Program-made: the position numbers and the translations under genes
Shown here: positions 54,163-63,419 of the stretch, in pieces
How positions within the stretch are numbered: the first letter of the stretch is position 1
Layout of the letters: each line of letters opens with the position of its first letter
Notes under the pieces: model-generated
Told to the model about the DNA's origin: nothing
The model's input: the letters and a program-made list of their open reading frames with translations, nothing else
The model's database searches: none
Assembly (NCBI RefSeq): GCF_005938215.1
Contig: NZ_VCPD01000003.1
Location: forward strand, 186,001-250,000
Direction: 5' to 3'
Length of the DNA: 64,000 nucleotides
From: Ruegeria sediminis
Lineage (GTDB): Bacteria > Pseudomonadota > Alphaproteobacteria > Rhodobacterales > Rhodobacteraceae

Positions 54163-55584
54163 TCAAGCAGCCGAGCCTCCGACCGTCAGCCCGTCCATCA
54201 GCACAGTCGGTTGCCCGACGCCGACGGGAACCCACTGCCCGTTCTTGCCGCAATTGCCCATTCCGGGATCCAGCGCCATGTCGTTGCCCAGGCCGCGAAT
54301 CCGCATCAACGCCGAAGGGCCGTCGCCGATCAGCGTGGCCCCCTTGACCGGCGCGCCGATCTTGCCGTTCTGAACCCGGTAGGCTTCGGTGCAGGAAAAG
54401 ACGAATTTCCCGTTGGTGATGTCCACCTGCCCGCCGCCGAAACCGACGGCCCAGATGCCGTCCTTGATCTCGGCCACCAACTCGGCCGGATCTGCGTCGC
54501 CGCCCAGCATCACCGTGTTGGTCATGCGCGGCATGGGTTTGTGCGCAAAGCTCTGGCGGCGTCCGTTGCCAGTTGAAACGGTACCCATCAGGCGGGCATT
54601 CTGGCGGTCCTGCATGAAGCCGGTCAGGATGCCGTCCTCGATCAGGACGGTGCGTGAACTCGGAGTACCCTCGTCGTCCACGGTGATCGAGCCGCGCCGA
54701 TCCGGGAGAGTGCCGTCGTCCAGCACCGTCACCCCCCTGGATGCGATCCTCTGTCCCATCAAGCCCGCGAAGGCCGAGCTTTTCTTGCGGTTGAAATCGC
54801 CCTCCAGCCCATGGCCGATCGCTTCGTGCAGCAGGATGCCGGGCCAGCCGGGGCCGAGCGCGACCTCCATGACGCCTGCCGGGGCCGGCACCGCCTCGAG
54901 GTTCACCAGAGCGATGCGTAGTGCTTCCTTTGCCTTTGCTTGCCAGTCCGCCGGATCGATCAGGCCATCCAGCCCGACGCGCCCTCCGCCGCCCGCCGTT
55001 CCGCTTTCGCGGCGGCCATTTTGTTCGACGATGACCGAGACGTTCAGGCGTGTCATCGGACGCACGTCGCGGACAAGGACCCCGTCGGGGCGCAGGATTT
55101 CCACTTCCTGCAGCGATGCGGCCAGCGTCGCGCTGACCTGCACGACGCGCGGGTCCAGGTCGCGGGCGAAGGCGTCGATTTCGCGCAAGGTTTCGATCTT
55201 TACCGGAAAGGCGGCGGACTCGATCGGATCATCGTCGCCGTAGAGTCGTGTGTTGGTCGCCCGCGGCGCCTCGGCCAGCGTGCCGCCGCCATCCCCAACC
55301 GCCAAACGCGCGGTTTCCGACGCGCGCTTCAGCGCCGGGACAGAAACTTCGGTCGAATGTGCGTATCCCGCCACCTCGCCCTGCACGGCGCGCAGTCCGA
55401 ACCCCTCGGACGCGTCGTAGGACGCGCTGCGCAGGCGTCCGTCGTCAAACACCAGCGCTTCGGACTTCCGCCGTTCGACGAACAGTTCGCCATCCTCGGC
55501 CCCGGCGGTCGCCTTTTGCAGAACGGCAAGGGCCTCGTCGCGCGGCAGCGCGGCTTCGAAGGGGCGAAACGGGTCTTGGGGCAT
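54163..55584 (-). CDS. tldD: Metalloprotease TldD
   Basis: 473 residues from ATG 55584 (MPQDPFRPFEAALPRDEA). The zinc motif HEAIGHGLEGD (HExxxH) is present, with the TldD/PmbA block GRRESGTAGGGGRVGLDGLIDP and the C-terminal GCGGQ-like VGFGGGQVDITNGKFVFSCTEAYRVQNGKIG...MGNCGKNGQWVPVGVGQPTVLMDGLTVGG. TldD with TldE matures ribosomally made peptides and degrades antitoxins. An upstream start at 55617 would overlap the FNR box; it is rejected. TldE is not in the window. Confidence 0.95.
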   Translation of the reverse strand: MPQDPFRPFEAALPRDEALAVLQKATAGAEDGELFVERRKSEALVFDDGRLRSASYDASEGFGLRAVQGEVAGYAHSTEVSVPALKRASETARLAVGDGGGTLAEAPRATNTRLYGDDDPIESAAFPVKIETLREIDAFARDLDPRVVQVSATLAASLQEVEILRPDGVLVRDVRPMTRLNVSVIVEQNGRRESGTAGGGGRVGLDGLIDPADWQAKAKEALRIALVNLEAVPAPAGVMEVALGPGWPGILLHEAIGHGLEGDFNRKKSSAFAGLMGQRIASRGVTVLDDGTLPDRRGSITVDDEGTPSSRTVLIEDGILTGFMQDRQNARLMGTVSTGNGRRQSFAHKPMPRMTNTVMLGGDADPAELVAEIKDGIWAVGFGGGQVDITNGKFVFSCTEAYRVQNGKIGAPVKGATLIGDGPSALMRIRGLGNDMALDPGMGNCGKNGQWVPVGVGQPTVLMDGLTVGGSAA

Positions 55585-55603
55585 GGGGCGGGACCTTTCC
55601 GAT

Positions 55604-55617
55604 TTGATCCAGATCAA
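55604..55617. promoter_or_regulatory. Perfect FNR/FnrL palindrome upstream of ctaC and tldD
   Basis: TTGAT-CCAG-ATCAA matches the FNR-family consensus at all ten defined positions. It lies 144 bp before the ctaC ATG and 20 bp before the tldD ATG, in the divergent promoter region. For the oxygen-dependent oxidase cluster an FNR-type control is sensible, but whether it activates or represses, and which gene, is inferred. Confidence 0.7.
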
Positions 55618-55760
55618 AAATAGCGTCCGTTTGACGCAAGCATTTTGCTTTATCTAGTCTCCGGAATATGGTTTTTAACGCAGCCAAAGACAACGGGAGG
55701 GGTGTGACCTGATTCACGGCCCCCTTCAGGGACGCAAAGATCAAACGATCAGGACAGAAA

Positions 55761-56597
55761 ATGAAGAATGCTTTGACGCTTTCGGGGCTTTTTGCAGCCC
55801 TTTCAAGCCTTCCCGCCATGGCTCAGGAACTGGAATCCATTGGCAAGCCCGTCGACCGGGGCGTGGGCTTCCAACCTGCGGCGACGGAACTTGCCCGCGA
55901 CCTGCAATCGCTGGACTACATGATTTTGGTCATCATCACGGCAGTCTGTGTGCTGGTCGGCGCTCTTCTGCTGTACTGCATCGTACGCTTCAACCAGCGC
56001 GCCAACCCGAACCCTGCCAAGTTCTCGCACTATACGCCCGTCGAGATCGCATGGACCATCGGTCCGATCCTGATTCTCGTCTTCATCGGCGCGTTCTCGC
56101 TGCCCGTCCTGTTCAAGCAGCAGGAGATTCCCGAAGGTGACATCACCATCAAGGTGATCGGCTACCAGTGGTATTGGGGCTATGAATACATCGACGAAGG
56201 CTTCGGCTTTGAAAGCTTCAAGCTCGAAAAGGACCAACTGGCCGAGTACGGCTATTCCGAGGATGAGTATCTTCTGGCCACCGACACTGCGGTCGTCGTG
56301 CCTGTCAACAAGATCGTCGTGATGCAGGTGACCGGCGCGGACGTGATCCATGCCTGGACCATCCCGGCCTTCGGCGTGAAGCAGGACGCGGTTCCGGGCC
56401 GCCTGGCCGAACTGTGGTTCAAGGCCGAGAAGGAAGGCATCTATTTCGGCCAGTGCTCCGAGCTTTGCGGCAAGGATCACGCCTACATGCCGATCACCGT
56501 GAAAGTGGTCAGCGAAGAGGCTTATGCCGAGTGGCTGGCGAGCGCCAAGGAAGAGTATGCGGGCATTCCGCAAACCTTCGAGGTCGCATCGAAGTGA
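55761..56597 (+). CDS. ctaC: Cytochrome c oxidase subunit II
   Basis: Copper-A subunit of an aa3-type oxidase, 278 residues. Signal peptide [21 protein letters not shown], two membrane helices (about 52-75 and 97-116), then a periplasmic cupredoxin domain. CuA ligands are H197 ([12 protein letters not shown]), C232 and C236, H240 and M243 in [16 protein letters not shown]; the aromatic patch YQWYWGYEY for electron entry is present. First gene of the cta cluster. Confidence 0.97.
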   Translation: MKNALTLSGLFAALSSLPAMAQELESIGKPVDRGVGFQPAATELARDLQSLDYMILVIITAVCVLVGALLLYCIVRFNQRANPNPAKFSHYTPVEIAWTIGPILILVFIGAFSLPVLFKQQEIPEGDITIKVIGYQWYWGYEYIDEGFGFESFKLEKDQLAEYGYSEDEYLLATDTAVVVPVNKIVVMQVTGADVIHAWTIPAFGVKQDAVPGRLAELWFKAEKEGIYFGQCSELCGKDHAYMPITVKVVSEEAYAEWLASAKEEYAGIPQTFEVASK

Positions 56598-56690
56598 CGA
56601 GCCCGGCGGCAGGGTGACATCATCCTGCTGCGAACTATCGTGATGTAGGGTGCGTGGGGTCCACGCGCCTTTCACGCCAAGGAACCAAAG

Positions 56691-57635
56691 ATGAGCGACG
56701 CAAGCATCAACGCCAGTACAGTCCGCGAGGACGAGGCCAGCTTTGGCGATTATTTCGCCCTGCTGAAGCCGCGCGTGATGTCGCTTGTCGTGTTCACGGC
56801 TCTGGTCGGTCTGCTGGCAGCCCCGGTCCCCGTTCACCCCGTGATCGGCTTCTGCGCCATCCTTTTCATCGCCATCGGAGGCGGCGCCTCGGGGGCGCTG
56901 AACATGTGGTGGGACGCCGACATCGACCGGGTCATGAAACGCACCAAGGGCCGTCCGATTCCGACCGGCAAGATCCAGGAAGGCGAGGCGATGGCCTTTG
57001 GCCTCGCACTGTCGGGCCTGTCCGTGATCATGTTGGGACTGGCCACGAACGTCTTCGCCGGAGCGTTCCTTGCCTTCACGATCTTCTTCTACGTGGTCGT
57101 CTACACCATGTGGCTGAAGCGCTCGACGCCGCAGAACATCGTGATCGGCGGTGCCGCCGGGGCGTTCCCGCCGGTCATCGGCTGGATCGCGGCGACCGGA
57201 TCCATGTCTGTGGAACCCTGGCTGATGTTCGCGCTGACTTTCATGTGGACGCCGCCGCATTTCTGGGCGCTGGCTTTGTTCATGCGGTCCGACTATGACG
57301 ACGCGGGCGTGCCCATGCTGACTGTGACGCATGGACGCCGCGCCACCCGTGTTCACATTCTCGTCTACACCGCGTTGCTTGCGCTCCTGGCCGTCGGCAC
57401 CGCCTTCTCGGACATCGGCGGTCCGGTCTACCTGACCGTTGCCCTGATCATGAACTTCCTGTTCCTGCGCGGCGCATGGAAGATCTCGCGCCGCAACGAA
57501 GACGCTTCGGAGGCCGACAATTTCAGGGTCGAGCGGAATTTCTTCAAACTCTCTCTGCTCTACCTCTTCCTGCATTTCGGCGCGATCCTGGCCGAAGCCC
57601 TGCTGAAGCCCTATGGGCTGGGAGGCTGGGGATGA
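56691..57635 (+). CDS. ctaB: Protoheme IX farnesyltransferase (heme O synthase)
   Basis: UbiA-family membrane prenyltransferase of 314 residues that adds farnesyl to heme b, the first step to heme a. First aspartate motif NMWWDADIDRVMKRTKGRPIPTGKI, second NxxD-like region in the AGVPMLTVTHGRRATR loop. About eight or nine membrane helices. It lies 93 bp after ctaC and its stop overlaps the next small gene (ATGA). Confidence 0.96.
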   Translation: MSDASINASTVREDEASFGDYFALLKPRVMSLVVFTALVGLLAAPVPVHPVIGFCAILFIAIGGGASGALNMWWDADIDRVMKRTKGRPIPTGKIQEGEAMAFGLALSGLSVIMLGLATNVFAGAFLAFTIFFYVVVYTMWLKRSTPQNIVIGGAAGAFPPVIGWIAATGSMSVEPWLMFALTFMWTPPHFWALALFMRSDYDDAGVPMLTVTHGRRATRVHILVYTALLALLAVGTAFSDIGGPVYLTVALIMNFLFLRGAWKISRRNEDASEADNFRVERNFFKLSLLYLFLHFGAILAEALLKPYGLGGWG

Positions 57636-57793
57636 GCCTGCGCAAGACGCACGAGTTGCACCAGCGCCGGTTCGGGCGCAACATCGGAGTTGCGCTGACG
57701 CTGGCGGCTTTCATCGTCATCATCTTCGGCCTGACGGTGGTCAAGGTCACCCGGGGCGATTTCGAGCCGCCGCGCGGAGAGGTGCAGAACTGA
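57632..57793 (+). CDS. Small membrane protein in the cta cluster (CoxF-like)
   Basis: 53 residues. Basic N-terminus MSLRKTHELHQRRFGRNIG, one hydrophobic helix VALTLAAFIVIIFGLTVVKV and a short tail RGDFEPPRGEVQN. ATG overlaps the ctaB stop by 4 bp, and the TGA of this gene overlaps the ctaG ATG (TGATG), so it is translated with them. Small single-helix proteins at this position are conserved in alphaproteobacterial cta clusters and are often annotated as an oxidase assembly protein; function is not established. Confidence 0.75.
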   Translation: MSLRKTHELHQRRFGRNIGVALTLAAFIVIIFGLTVVKVTRGDFEPPRGEVQN

Positions 57794-58368
57794 TGGCGCT
57801 CGGTGGCCCGCAGAAAACCGTCTTGCAACTGGTTGGCGTCGTCGTCGTGATGGGTGCGCTGGCCTGGGCGGCGGTGCCGTTCTACGACTGGTTCTGCCGC
57901 GTCACCGGGTTCGGCGGCACCACCGGTGTCGCGCAGCAGGAATCCGATACCGTTCTGGACAAGACCATCACGGTGCGTTTCGACGCCTCGAAAGAGCGTG
58001 GCATGCCTTGGGAGTTCATCCCGGTCGAGCGCGAAATGGAAATCCGCATCGGCGAAACCGGACTTGCCTTCTACGAGGCCTACAACCCGACCGACAAACC
58101 TGTGGCAGGGCAGGCGTCCTACAACGTGACGCCCTATGCGGCCGGCGGCTATTTCGCCAAGATCGCCTGCTTCTGCTTCGAAGAACAGGTGTTGGAGCCG
58201 GGCGAGCGGGTGCAGATGCCCGTAACCTTCTTTGTTGATCCCGAAATCGTCGAGGACCCCGAAGCGAAGTATGTGCATACGATAACCCTGTCGTATACAT
58301 TCTACGAAATCGACCTGCCCGAGGGCCAAGCCGCCCTTGATCCGCAGGCGGAAACAAAAACGAATTAA
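57793..58368 (+). CDS. ctaG: Cytochrome c oxidase assembly protein CtaG (Cox11)
   Basis: 191 residues, one membrane helix near the start and a periplasmic domain. Copper-binding cysteines C126 and C128 lie in FAKIACFCFEEQ (CFCF motif); C35 (YDWFCRVTG) is the third conserved cysteine. Cox11 delivers copper to the CuB site of subunit I. The frame upstream to 57613 lies inside ctaB and is not conserved. Confidence 0.96.
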   Translation: MALGGPQKTVLQLVGVVVVMGALAWAAVPFYDWFCRVTGFGGTTGVAQQESDTVLDKTITVRFDASKERGMPWEFIPVEREMEIRIGETGLAFYEAYNPTDKPVAGQASYNVTPYAAGGYFAKIACFCFEEQVLEPGERVQMPVTFFVDPEIVEDPEAKYVHTITLSYTFYEIDLPEGQAALDPQAETKTN

Positions 58369-58390
58369 TGCCTGTAGGTGAGGGACGCTG

Positions 58391-59209
58391 ATGGCACACG
58401 CAAAAAACCATGACTACCACATTCTGAGCCCGTCGATCTGGCCGCTGATCGGTGCGATCGGCGGCTTTGTGATGCTGTTCGGAGCCGTTCTGTGGATGCA
58501 CGGCATAACTCCGTTCATGTTCTGGGCCGGACTGGTGGCGGTTCTCTACACCATGTTCGCCTGGTGGTCCGATGTGGTGGCCGAAAGCCGCGTCGGCGAT
58601 CACACGCCCGTCGTGCGGATCGGCCTGCGCTATGGCTTCATCCTGTTCATCATGTCCGAGGTGATGTTCTTCTTTGCCTGGTTCTGGTCCTTCTTCAAGC
58701 ATCGCATGTACCCGATGCAGGACTACCCCGGCACCGAATACATCGCGCCGGAAATCCATGCGGTCGACCCGTTCCACCTGCCGCTGATCAACACGCTGGT
58801 CCTGCTGCTGTCGGGCTGCGCAGTCACCTGGGCACACCACGCGCTGGTGCACGAGAATAACCGCAAGGCGCTGGTGAACGGTCTGGCAATCGGGATCGTT
58901 CTGGGGATCGCCTTCACCGGCCTGCAGGCGTTCGAGTATTTCGAGCTTCTGGCACATGAGGGCTGGGAATTCGGCGGCGACCAGTTCTATTCGAACTTCT
59001 TCATGGCCACTGGTTTCCACGGCGCGCATGTGATCATCGGAACGATCTTCCTGACGGTCTGCCTGCTGCGCGCGCTGCGGGGCGATTTCACCCCCGACAA
59101 ACACATCGGGTTCGAGGCGGCCGCCTGGTACTGGCACTTCGTCGACGTCGTGTGGCTGTTCCTGTTCTTCGCCGTCTACATTTGGGGACAGTGGCCGCTT
59201 TACCACTGA
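58391..59209 (+). CDS. ctaE: Cytochrome c oxidase subunit III
   Basis: 272 residues with seven membrane helices. Family landmarks: [43 protein letters not shown] (with the conserved glutamate) and [23 protein letters not shown], and the end [24 protein letters not shown]. It stabilises subunit I. It is followed by a strong terminator. Subunit I (ctaD) is not present in the window. Confidence 0.97.
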   Translation: MAHAKNHDYHILSPSIWPLIGAIGGFVMLFGAVLWMHGITPFMFWAGLVAVLYTMFAWWSDVVAESRVGDHTPVVRIGLRYGFILFIMSEVMFFFAWFWSFFKHRMYPMQDYPGTEYIAPEIHAVDPFHLPLINTLVLLLSGCAVTWAHHALVHENNRKALVNGLAIGIVLGIAFTGLQAFEYFELLAHEGWEFGGDQFYSNFFMATGFHGAHVIIGTIFLTVCLLRALRGDFTPDKHIGFEAAAWYWHFVDVVWLFLFFAVYIWGQWPLYH

Positions 59210-59262
59210 CCATGCAAGATCCCGGATCGGGCGGGCGGAAACGTCGGCCCAACAGGATCAGG

Positions 59263-59287
59263 AAAAGCCGCCGCTTGGCGGCTTTTT
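59263..59287 (+). terminator. Rho-independent terminator of ctaE
   Basis: AAAAGCCGCC (59263-59272), loop GCTT, GGCGGCTTTT (59277-59286) followed by T: a 10-bp perfect stem ending in a U run, 53 bp after ctaE. It separates ctaE from surf1. Confidence 0.92.
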
Positions 59288-59308
59288 CGTTGGCGGTGAG
59301 GCGGCGAC

Positions 59309-59339
59309 ATTGCAACCCATACAATTGCGCGGTTGCAAT
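59309..59339. promoter_or_regulatory. Long inverted repeat upstream of surf1
   Basis: ATTGCAACC (59309-59317) and GGTTGCAAT (59331-59339) are a 9-bp perfect inverted repeat with 13 bp between. The spacer contains CAATTGCG, so TTGCAA-like sites are clustered. It lies between the ctaE terminator and surf1 and is a candidate operator for the surf1-thrC run. No known regulator is assigned. Confidence 0.4.
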
Positions 59340-59408
59340 ACATGCCGATCCGACCATAACAAGGCACCGGTTCGCGGAGCGCCGCGTTTGAGAATTTCTG
59401 GACCTGAC

Positions 59409-60086
59409 ATGCGCCGTATTCTGTTTCTGCTGATCTTCGGTCTGGCCGGGCTGGCGGTGCTGCTGGCGCTGGGAACCTGGCAGGTCCGGCGCCTGGCTTG
59501 GAAAGAGGCGCTGCTGTCCGAGATTGACGCCCGCATCTCGGGCGACCCCGTCAATCTTCCGGAAAACCCCCGTCCCGAGGCAGACAGATACCTGCCCGTC
59601 ACCGTCCAGGGCGAGATTCTTGCCGGCGAGGTTCGCGTGCTGGTCTCGGTCAAGCAGGTCGGGCCCGGATACAGGATCATCGCACCGTTCAGAACCGGAG
59701 ACCGAACCCTCCTCGTGGATCGCGGCTTCATCCCGACCGAGGCAAAACGGGCCGAGCGGCAGATCGGTCAGATGGAGGTCACAGGCAACCTTCACTGGCC
59801 GGACGAGATCGACAGCTATACGCCCGACGCCGACCTGGCAGAAAACATCTGGTTCGCCCGGGACGTCACCGCGCTGGCGCAGGAACTTGGGACCGAGCCC
59901 GTGTTGCTGATCGCGCGCAGCCGGACCGATCCGAACGTGACGCCGCTGCCGGTGGACACCGTCGGAATTCCCAACGATCACCTGCAATATGCGATCACCT
60001 GGTTCGGGCTCGCCCTCGTCTGGGCCGCCATGACCGCCTATTTCCTGTGGCGCAGCCGCGCCCCACCAGAAGGCAGAACGACATGA
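59409..60086 (+). CDS. SURF1 family protein (cytochrome oxidase assembly)
   Basis: 225 residues with a membrane helix at each end (FLLIFGLAGLAVLLALGTWQV and LQYAITWFGLALVWAAMTAYFLW). SURF1 landmarks GTWQVRRLAWKEALL, PVTVQGEILAGEVRVLV, GPGYRIIAPF, LLVDRGFIP and PNDHLQYAITWF are present. SURF1 inserts heme a into subunit I of aa3 oxidase, fitting the cta cluster. Its stop overlaps thrC by 4 bp. Start ATG 59409 is supported by the MRRILFL membrane start. Confidence 0.94.
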   Translation: MRRILFLLIFGLAGLAVLLALGTWQVRRLAWKEALLSEIDARISGDPVNLPENPRPEADRYLPVTVQGEILAGEVRVLVSVKQVGPGYRIIAPFRTGDRTLLVDRGFIPTEAKRAERQIGQMEVTGNLHWPDEIDSYTPDADLAENIWFARDVTALAQELGTEPVLLIARSRTDPNVTPLPVDTVGIPNDHLQYAITWFGLALVWAAMTAYFLWRSRAPPEGRTT

Positions 60087-61471
60087 AATACATCTCGACC
60101 CGCGGGCAGGCGCCCGAACTTTCCTTCGAAGAGGCCATGCTGACCGGCCTGGCCCGCGATGGCGGGCTTTATCTGCCTGCGGAAATCCCAGTGTTGTCGA
60201 ATGACGAGATCGCGGCGCTTGCCGGACTGCCTTACGAGGAAATCGCCTTTCGGGTGATGTGGCCCTTTGTCAGCGGCTCCTTTGCCGAGGACGAATTCAA
60301 GGGCATCATCGCGCGCGCCTACGAGGGTTTCGACCACGCCGCCCGTGCTCCGCTGAAGCAGCTCAACGAGAACCACTTCCTGCTGGAGCTTTTCCACGGT
60401 CCGACGTTGGCCTTCAAGGATTTCGCCATGCAGCTGATCGGCCAGCTGTTCCAGGTTGCGCTGCAGCGGCGCGGCGACCGGGTGACCATTGTCGGCGCCA
60501 CCAGCGGCGATACCGGTTCGGCGGCGATCGAGGCCTTCCGGGGACTGGACGCCGTGGACGTGTTCATCCTCTTCCCGCACGGCCGCGTGTCCGAGGTTCA
60601 GCGCCGCCAGATGACGACGCCGGCGGATGGCAACGTGCACGCCTTGGCGGTGGATGGGGATTTCGACGATTGCCAGGCGGCCGTGAAGGACATGTTCAAC
60701 GATTTCGATTTTCGCGACGGCGTCCGGCTTGCGGGTGTCAACTCGATCAACTTTGCCCGCGTACTGGCGCAGGTGGTTTATTACTTCTCGTCGGCCGTCA
60801 GCCTCGGCGCACCGCATCGCAAGGTCAGCTTCACGGTGCCGACCGGCAATTTCGGCGACATCTTCGCCGGCTACATAGCCAAACGCATGGGGCTGCCGAT
60901 CGAACGGCTTGTGGTGGCGACCAACCAGAACGACATCCTGCACCGGTGTCTTTCCGGCGACGGGTACTACAAGGGCGAGACCATCCCTTCGGTCAGCCCG
61001 TCGATGGACATTCAGGTCAGTTCAAATTTTGAACGCGCGCTCTACTACGCCTATGGCGAGGAAGGGCGCGCCGTGGCGCAGTTGATGGACGAGCTGAAAT
61101 CCGGCGGATTCGACGTAAGCCAGGGGGCGATGGAAGCCCTGCGCGAAGTCTTCGACTCGGGCCGCGCGTCCGAAGAGGAAACGCTCGCGACGATCAAATC
61201 CACGCTGGCCCGCAGCGCCGAACTGGTTTGCCCGCACACCGCCGTCGGCATCAAGGTGGCCGAGGAACACCGTTCGGCCGAAACCCCCATGATCACGCTT
61301 GCCACCGCGCATCCGGCAAAGTTCCCGGCCGCGGTCGAACAGGCGAGCGGCGTGCATCCGCCTCTTCCCCCGCGCATGTCGGACCTGTATGAACGGTCGG
61401 AACGGGTGACCCGCATCGCCAACGATCTGGGCGCAATTCAGGAACACATCAAAGGGCATATCTCTGCGTGA
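60083..61471 (+). CDS. thrC: Threonine synthase
   Basis: PLP enzyme converting O-phosphohomoserine to threonine. 462 residues from ATG 60083. PLP lysine K112 in LAFKDFAMQLIGQ; PLP-phosphate loop GATSGDTGSAAIEAF; TVPTGNFGDIFAGY; SVSPSMDIQVSSNFER. The KYISTRG N-terminus is typical. It couples translationally to surf1 and to the M16 peptidase downstream (GTGA). Confidence 0.97.
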   Translation: MKYISTRGQAPELSFEEAMLTGLARDGGLYLPAEIPVLSNDEIAALAGLPYEEIAFRVMWPFVSGSFAEDEFKGIIARAYEGFDHAARAPLKQLNENHFLLELFHGPTLAFKDFAMQLIGQLFQVALQRRGDRVTIVGATSGDTGSAAIEAFRGLDAVDVFILFPHGRVSEVQRRQMTTPADGNVHALAVDGDFDDCQAAVKDMFNDFDFRDGVRLAGVNSINFARVLAQVVYYFSSAVSLGAPHRKVSFTVPTGNFGDIFAGYIAKRMGLPIERLVVATNQNDILHRCLSGDGYYKGETIPSVSPSMDIQVSSNFERALYYAYGEEGRAVAQLMDELKSGGFDVSQGAMEALREVFDSGRASEEETLATIKSTLARSAELVCPHTAVGIKVAEEHRSAETPMITLATAHPAKFPAAVEQASGVHPPLPPRMSDLYERSERVTRIANDLGAIQEHIKGHISA

Positions 61472-62730
61472 CTGTAAGACAAGACCAACTGGCCAACGGC
61501 TTTCGCATCGTCAGTGAAAACATGCCGGGCCTGCAATCGGCCGCCATCGGCATCTGGGTGACCGCCGGCGGCCGTCATGAGCGTATCGAACAGAACGGGA
61601 TCGCCCATTTTCTCGAACACATGGCGTTCAAGGGCACCGCGCGTCGCTCGGCCCTGGAGATCGCCGAGGCGATCGAGGACGTGGGCGGCTACATCAACGC
61701 CTATACTTCGCGCGAGGTGACCGCCTACTACGCCCGCGTGTTGCAGGACGACGTGGCGCTGGCGCTGGACGTGATCGGCGACATCGTGCTGAACCCGGTT
61801 TTCGATCCGCGCGAGATCGAGGTCGAGCGCGGCGTGATCCTGCAGGAGATCGGGCAGGCGCATGACACGCCCGACGACGTGATCTTCGACTGGCTGCAGG
61901 AAGAAAGCTATCGCGACCAGCCGTTGGGCCGGACCATCCTGGGGCCGACCGAGCGTGTCAGCGCCTTTTCGCGCGACGACCTGTCGGCTTTCGTGGCCGA
62001 ACACTACGGACCCGAACAGATGATCCTGTCGGCAGCGGGAGCCGTCGACCACGACATGCTCGTGAAGCTGTCCGAAGAGATGTTCGGGCACCTGAAGCCC
62101 CGCAAGGGGCTGATCGCGGAGCCCGCCCGCTTTACCGGCGGTGAAGCGCGGCACGAGAAGGCGCTGGAGCAGGCGCATTTCGCGCTGGCCCTGGAAAGCC
62201 CCGGTTACCGTGACGACGCGATTTACACGGCGCAGATTTATTCCTCGGCCCTCGGCGGCGGCATGTCCTCGCGCCTGTTCCAGGAAGTGCGCGAAGTGCG
62301 CGGCCTCTGCTACACGATCTTCGCGCAGACCGGCGCCTATGCAGATACCGGCACCACGACCATCTACGCGGGAACCTCGGCGGGCCAGGTCGCGGAACTG
62401 GCCGGCATAACCATCGACGAGATGAAGCGCGCTGCCGAGGACATGACCCCCGAAGAGGTCGCCCGCGCCCGCGCCCAGATGAAGGCCGGGATGCTGATGG
62501 GGCTGGAAAGCCCCTCGAACCGGGCCGAGCGCCTGGCGCGCCTGGTGCAGATCTGGGGCAAGGTGCCCTCGCTCGAGGAGACCATCGCGCGGATCGACGC
62601 GGTAACCACGGGCCAGGTGCGCGATTTCGCCGAAGAGATGGCCGTCAAGGCGCCGGCTGCACTGGCGCTCTACGGGCCGGTCTCGACCGCACCGACGCTC
62701 GCAGAGTTGCAGGAGAGGCGTGCGGCGTGA
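61468..62730 (+). CDS. M16 family zinc peptidase (processing-peptidase-like)
   Basis: 420 residues, start GTG 61468 overlapping thrC. The inverted zinc motif HxxEH is H47-F-L-E50-H51 in NGIAHFLEHMAFKGT; the third ligand glutamate lies in EVERGVILQEIG. C-terminal inactive half follows with GGGMSSRLFQEVREVRGLCYTIFAQ. Related to the mitochondrial processing peptidase beta subunit and bacterial PqqL/YmxG. Substrate unknown. Adjacent genes are thrC and a GNAT acetyltransferase. Confidence 0.93.
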   Translation: MTVRQDQLANGFRIVSENMPGLQSAAIGIWVTAGGRHERIEQNGIAHFLEHMAFKGTARRSALEIAEAIEDVGGYINAYTSREVTAYYARVLQDDVALALDVIGDIVLNPVFDPREIEVERGVILQEIGQAHDTPDDVIFDWLQEESYRDQPLGRTILGPTERVSAFSRDDLSAFVAEHYGPEQMILSAAGAVDHDMLVKLSEEMFGHLKPRKGLIAEPARFTGGEARHEKALEQAHFALALESPGYRDDAIYTAQIYSSALGGGMSSRLFQEVREVRGLCYTIFAQTGAYADTGTTTIYAGTSAGQVAELAGITIDEMKRAAEDMTPEEVARARAQMKAGMLMGLESPSNRAERLARLVQIWGKVPSLEETIARIDAVTTGQVRDFAEEMAVKAPAALALYGPVSTAPTLAELQERRAA

Positions 62731-63314
62731 TGCTTCTGGGCCGGCGTAAGCTGAAACTCGAAACCGAACGGCTTAGCCTGCGCCCGCCCGTCCACTCCGA
62801 CTTCCAGGACTGGGCGGCGCTGCGGCGCGCGTCCCAGGGTTTCCTGACGCCTTGGGAGCCCAGCTGGGCCAATGACCATCTAAGCCGCAAGGCCTTCACC
62901 AACCGGGTCTACTGGGCGCAACGGTCGGTGGCGAACGGTTCGGCCATTCCGCTGTTCCTGTTCCGGCGCGAGGATGACGTGCTGGTCGGCGCGATTACGC
63001 TGGACAATATCCGGCGCGGCCCGGCGCAGGCCGGAACGCTTGGATACTGGACCGGCGAATCCTTTGCCCGGCAGGGTTACATGCGCGAGGCGATCGGGGC
63101 CTTGGTCCACCATGCCTTCACCCGCCTGGACCTGAGCCGGATCGAGGCCGCCTGCCTGCCCGAGAACCTGGCTTCGCGCGGGCTGCTGGAAAGCTCCGGG
63201 TTCAAGTACGAGGGCGTGGCGCAGTCCTACCTGCAGATCAACGGACGCTGGAGGACGCATGTGCTATATGCCAGCTTGCGATCCGACCGCCGCGGCAAGA
63301 CGGATGTGGGTTAG
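62727..63314 (+). CDS. GNAT family N-acetyltransferase (RimJ-like)
   Basis: 195 residues. RimJ/RimL-type GNAT: LETERLSLRPPVHSDFQDWAALR, FLFRREDDVLVGAITLDNI, the acetyl-CoA-binding area LGYWTGESFARQGYMREAIGALVHHAF (Q/RxxGxG/A-like QGYMRE) and EAACLPENLASRGLLESSGFKYEG. Probably acetylates the N-terminus of a ribosomal or other protein. GTG 62727 and ATG 62730 are both possible; AGGAGAGG lies just upstream. It overlaps the M16 gene. Confidence 0.9.
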   Translation: MMLLGRRKLKLETERLSLRPPVHSDFQDWAALRRASQGFLTPWEPSWANDHLSRKAFTNRVYWAQRSVANGSAIPLFLFRREDDVLVGAITLDNIRRGPAQAGTLGYWTGESFARQGYMREAIGALVHHAFTRLDLSRIEAACLPENLASRGLLESSGFKYEGVAQSYLQINGRWRTHVLYASLRSDRRGKTDVG

Positions 63315-63419
63315 GTGGCTCCGGCCGGGCCATCAGGGCGCTGCCCCGAACCCCGGGGTATTTCCGGCCAGATGAACAAGGGGACGTGACTTGGCCCGTT
63401 GTCGCGCTAAACTCGGGTC

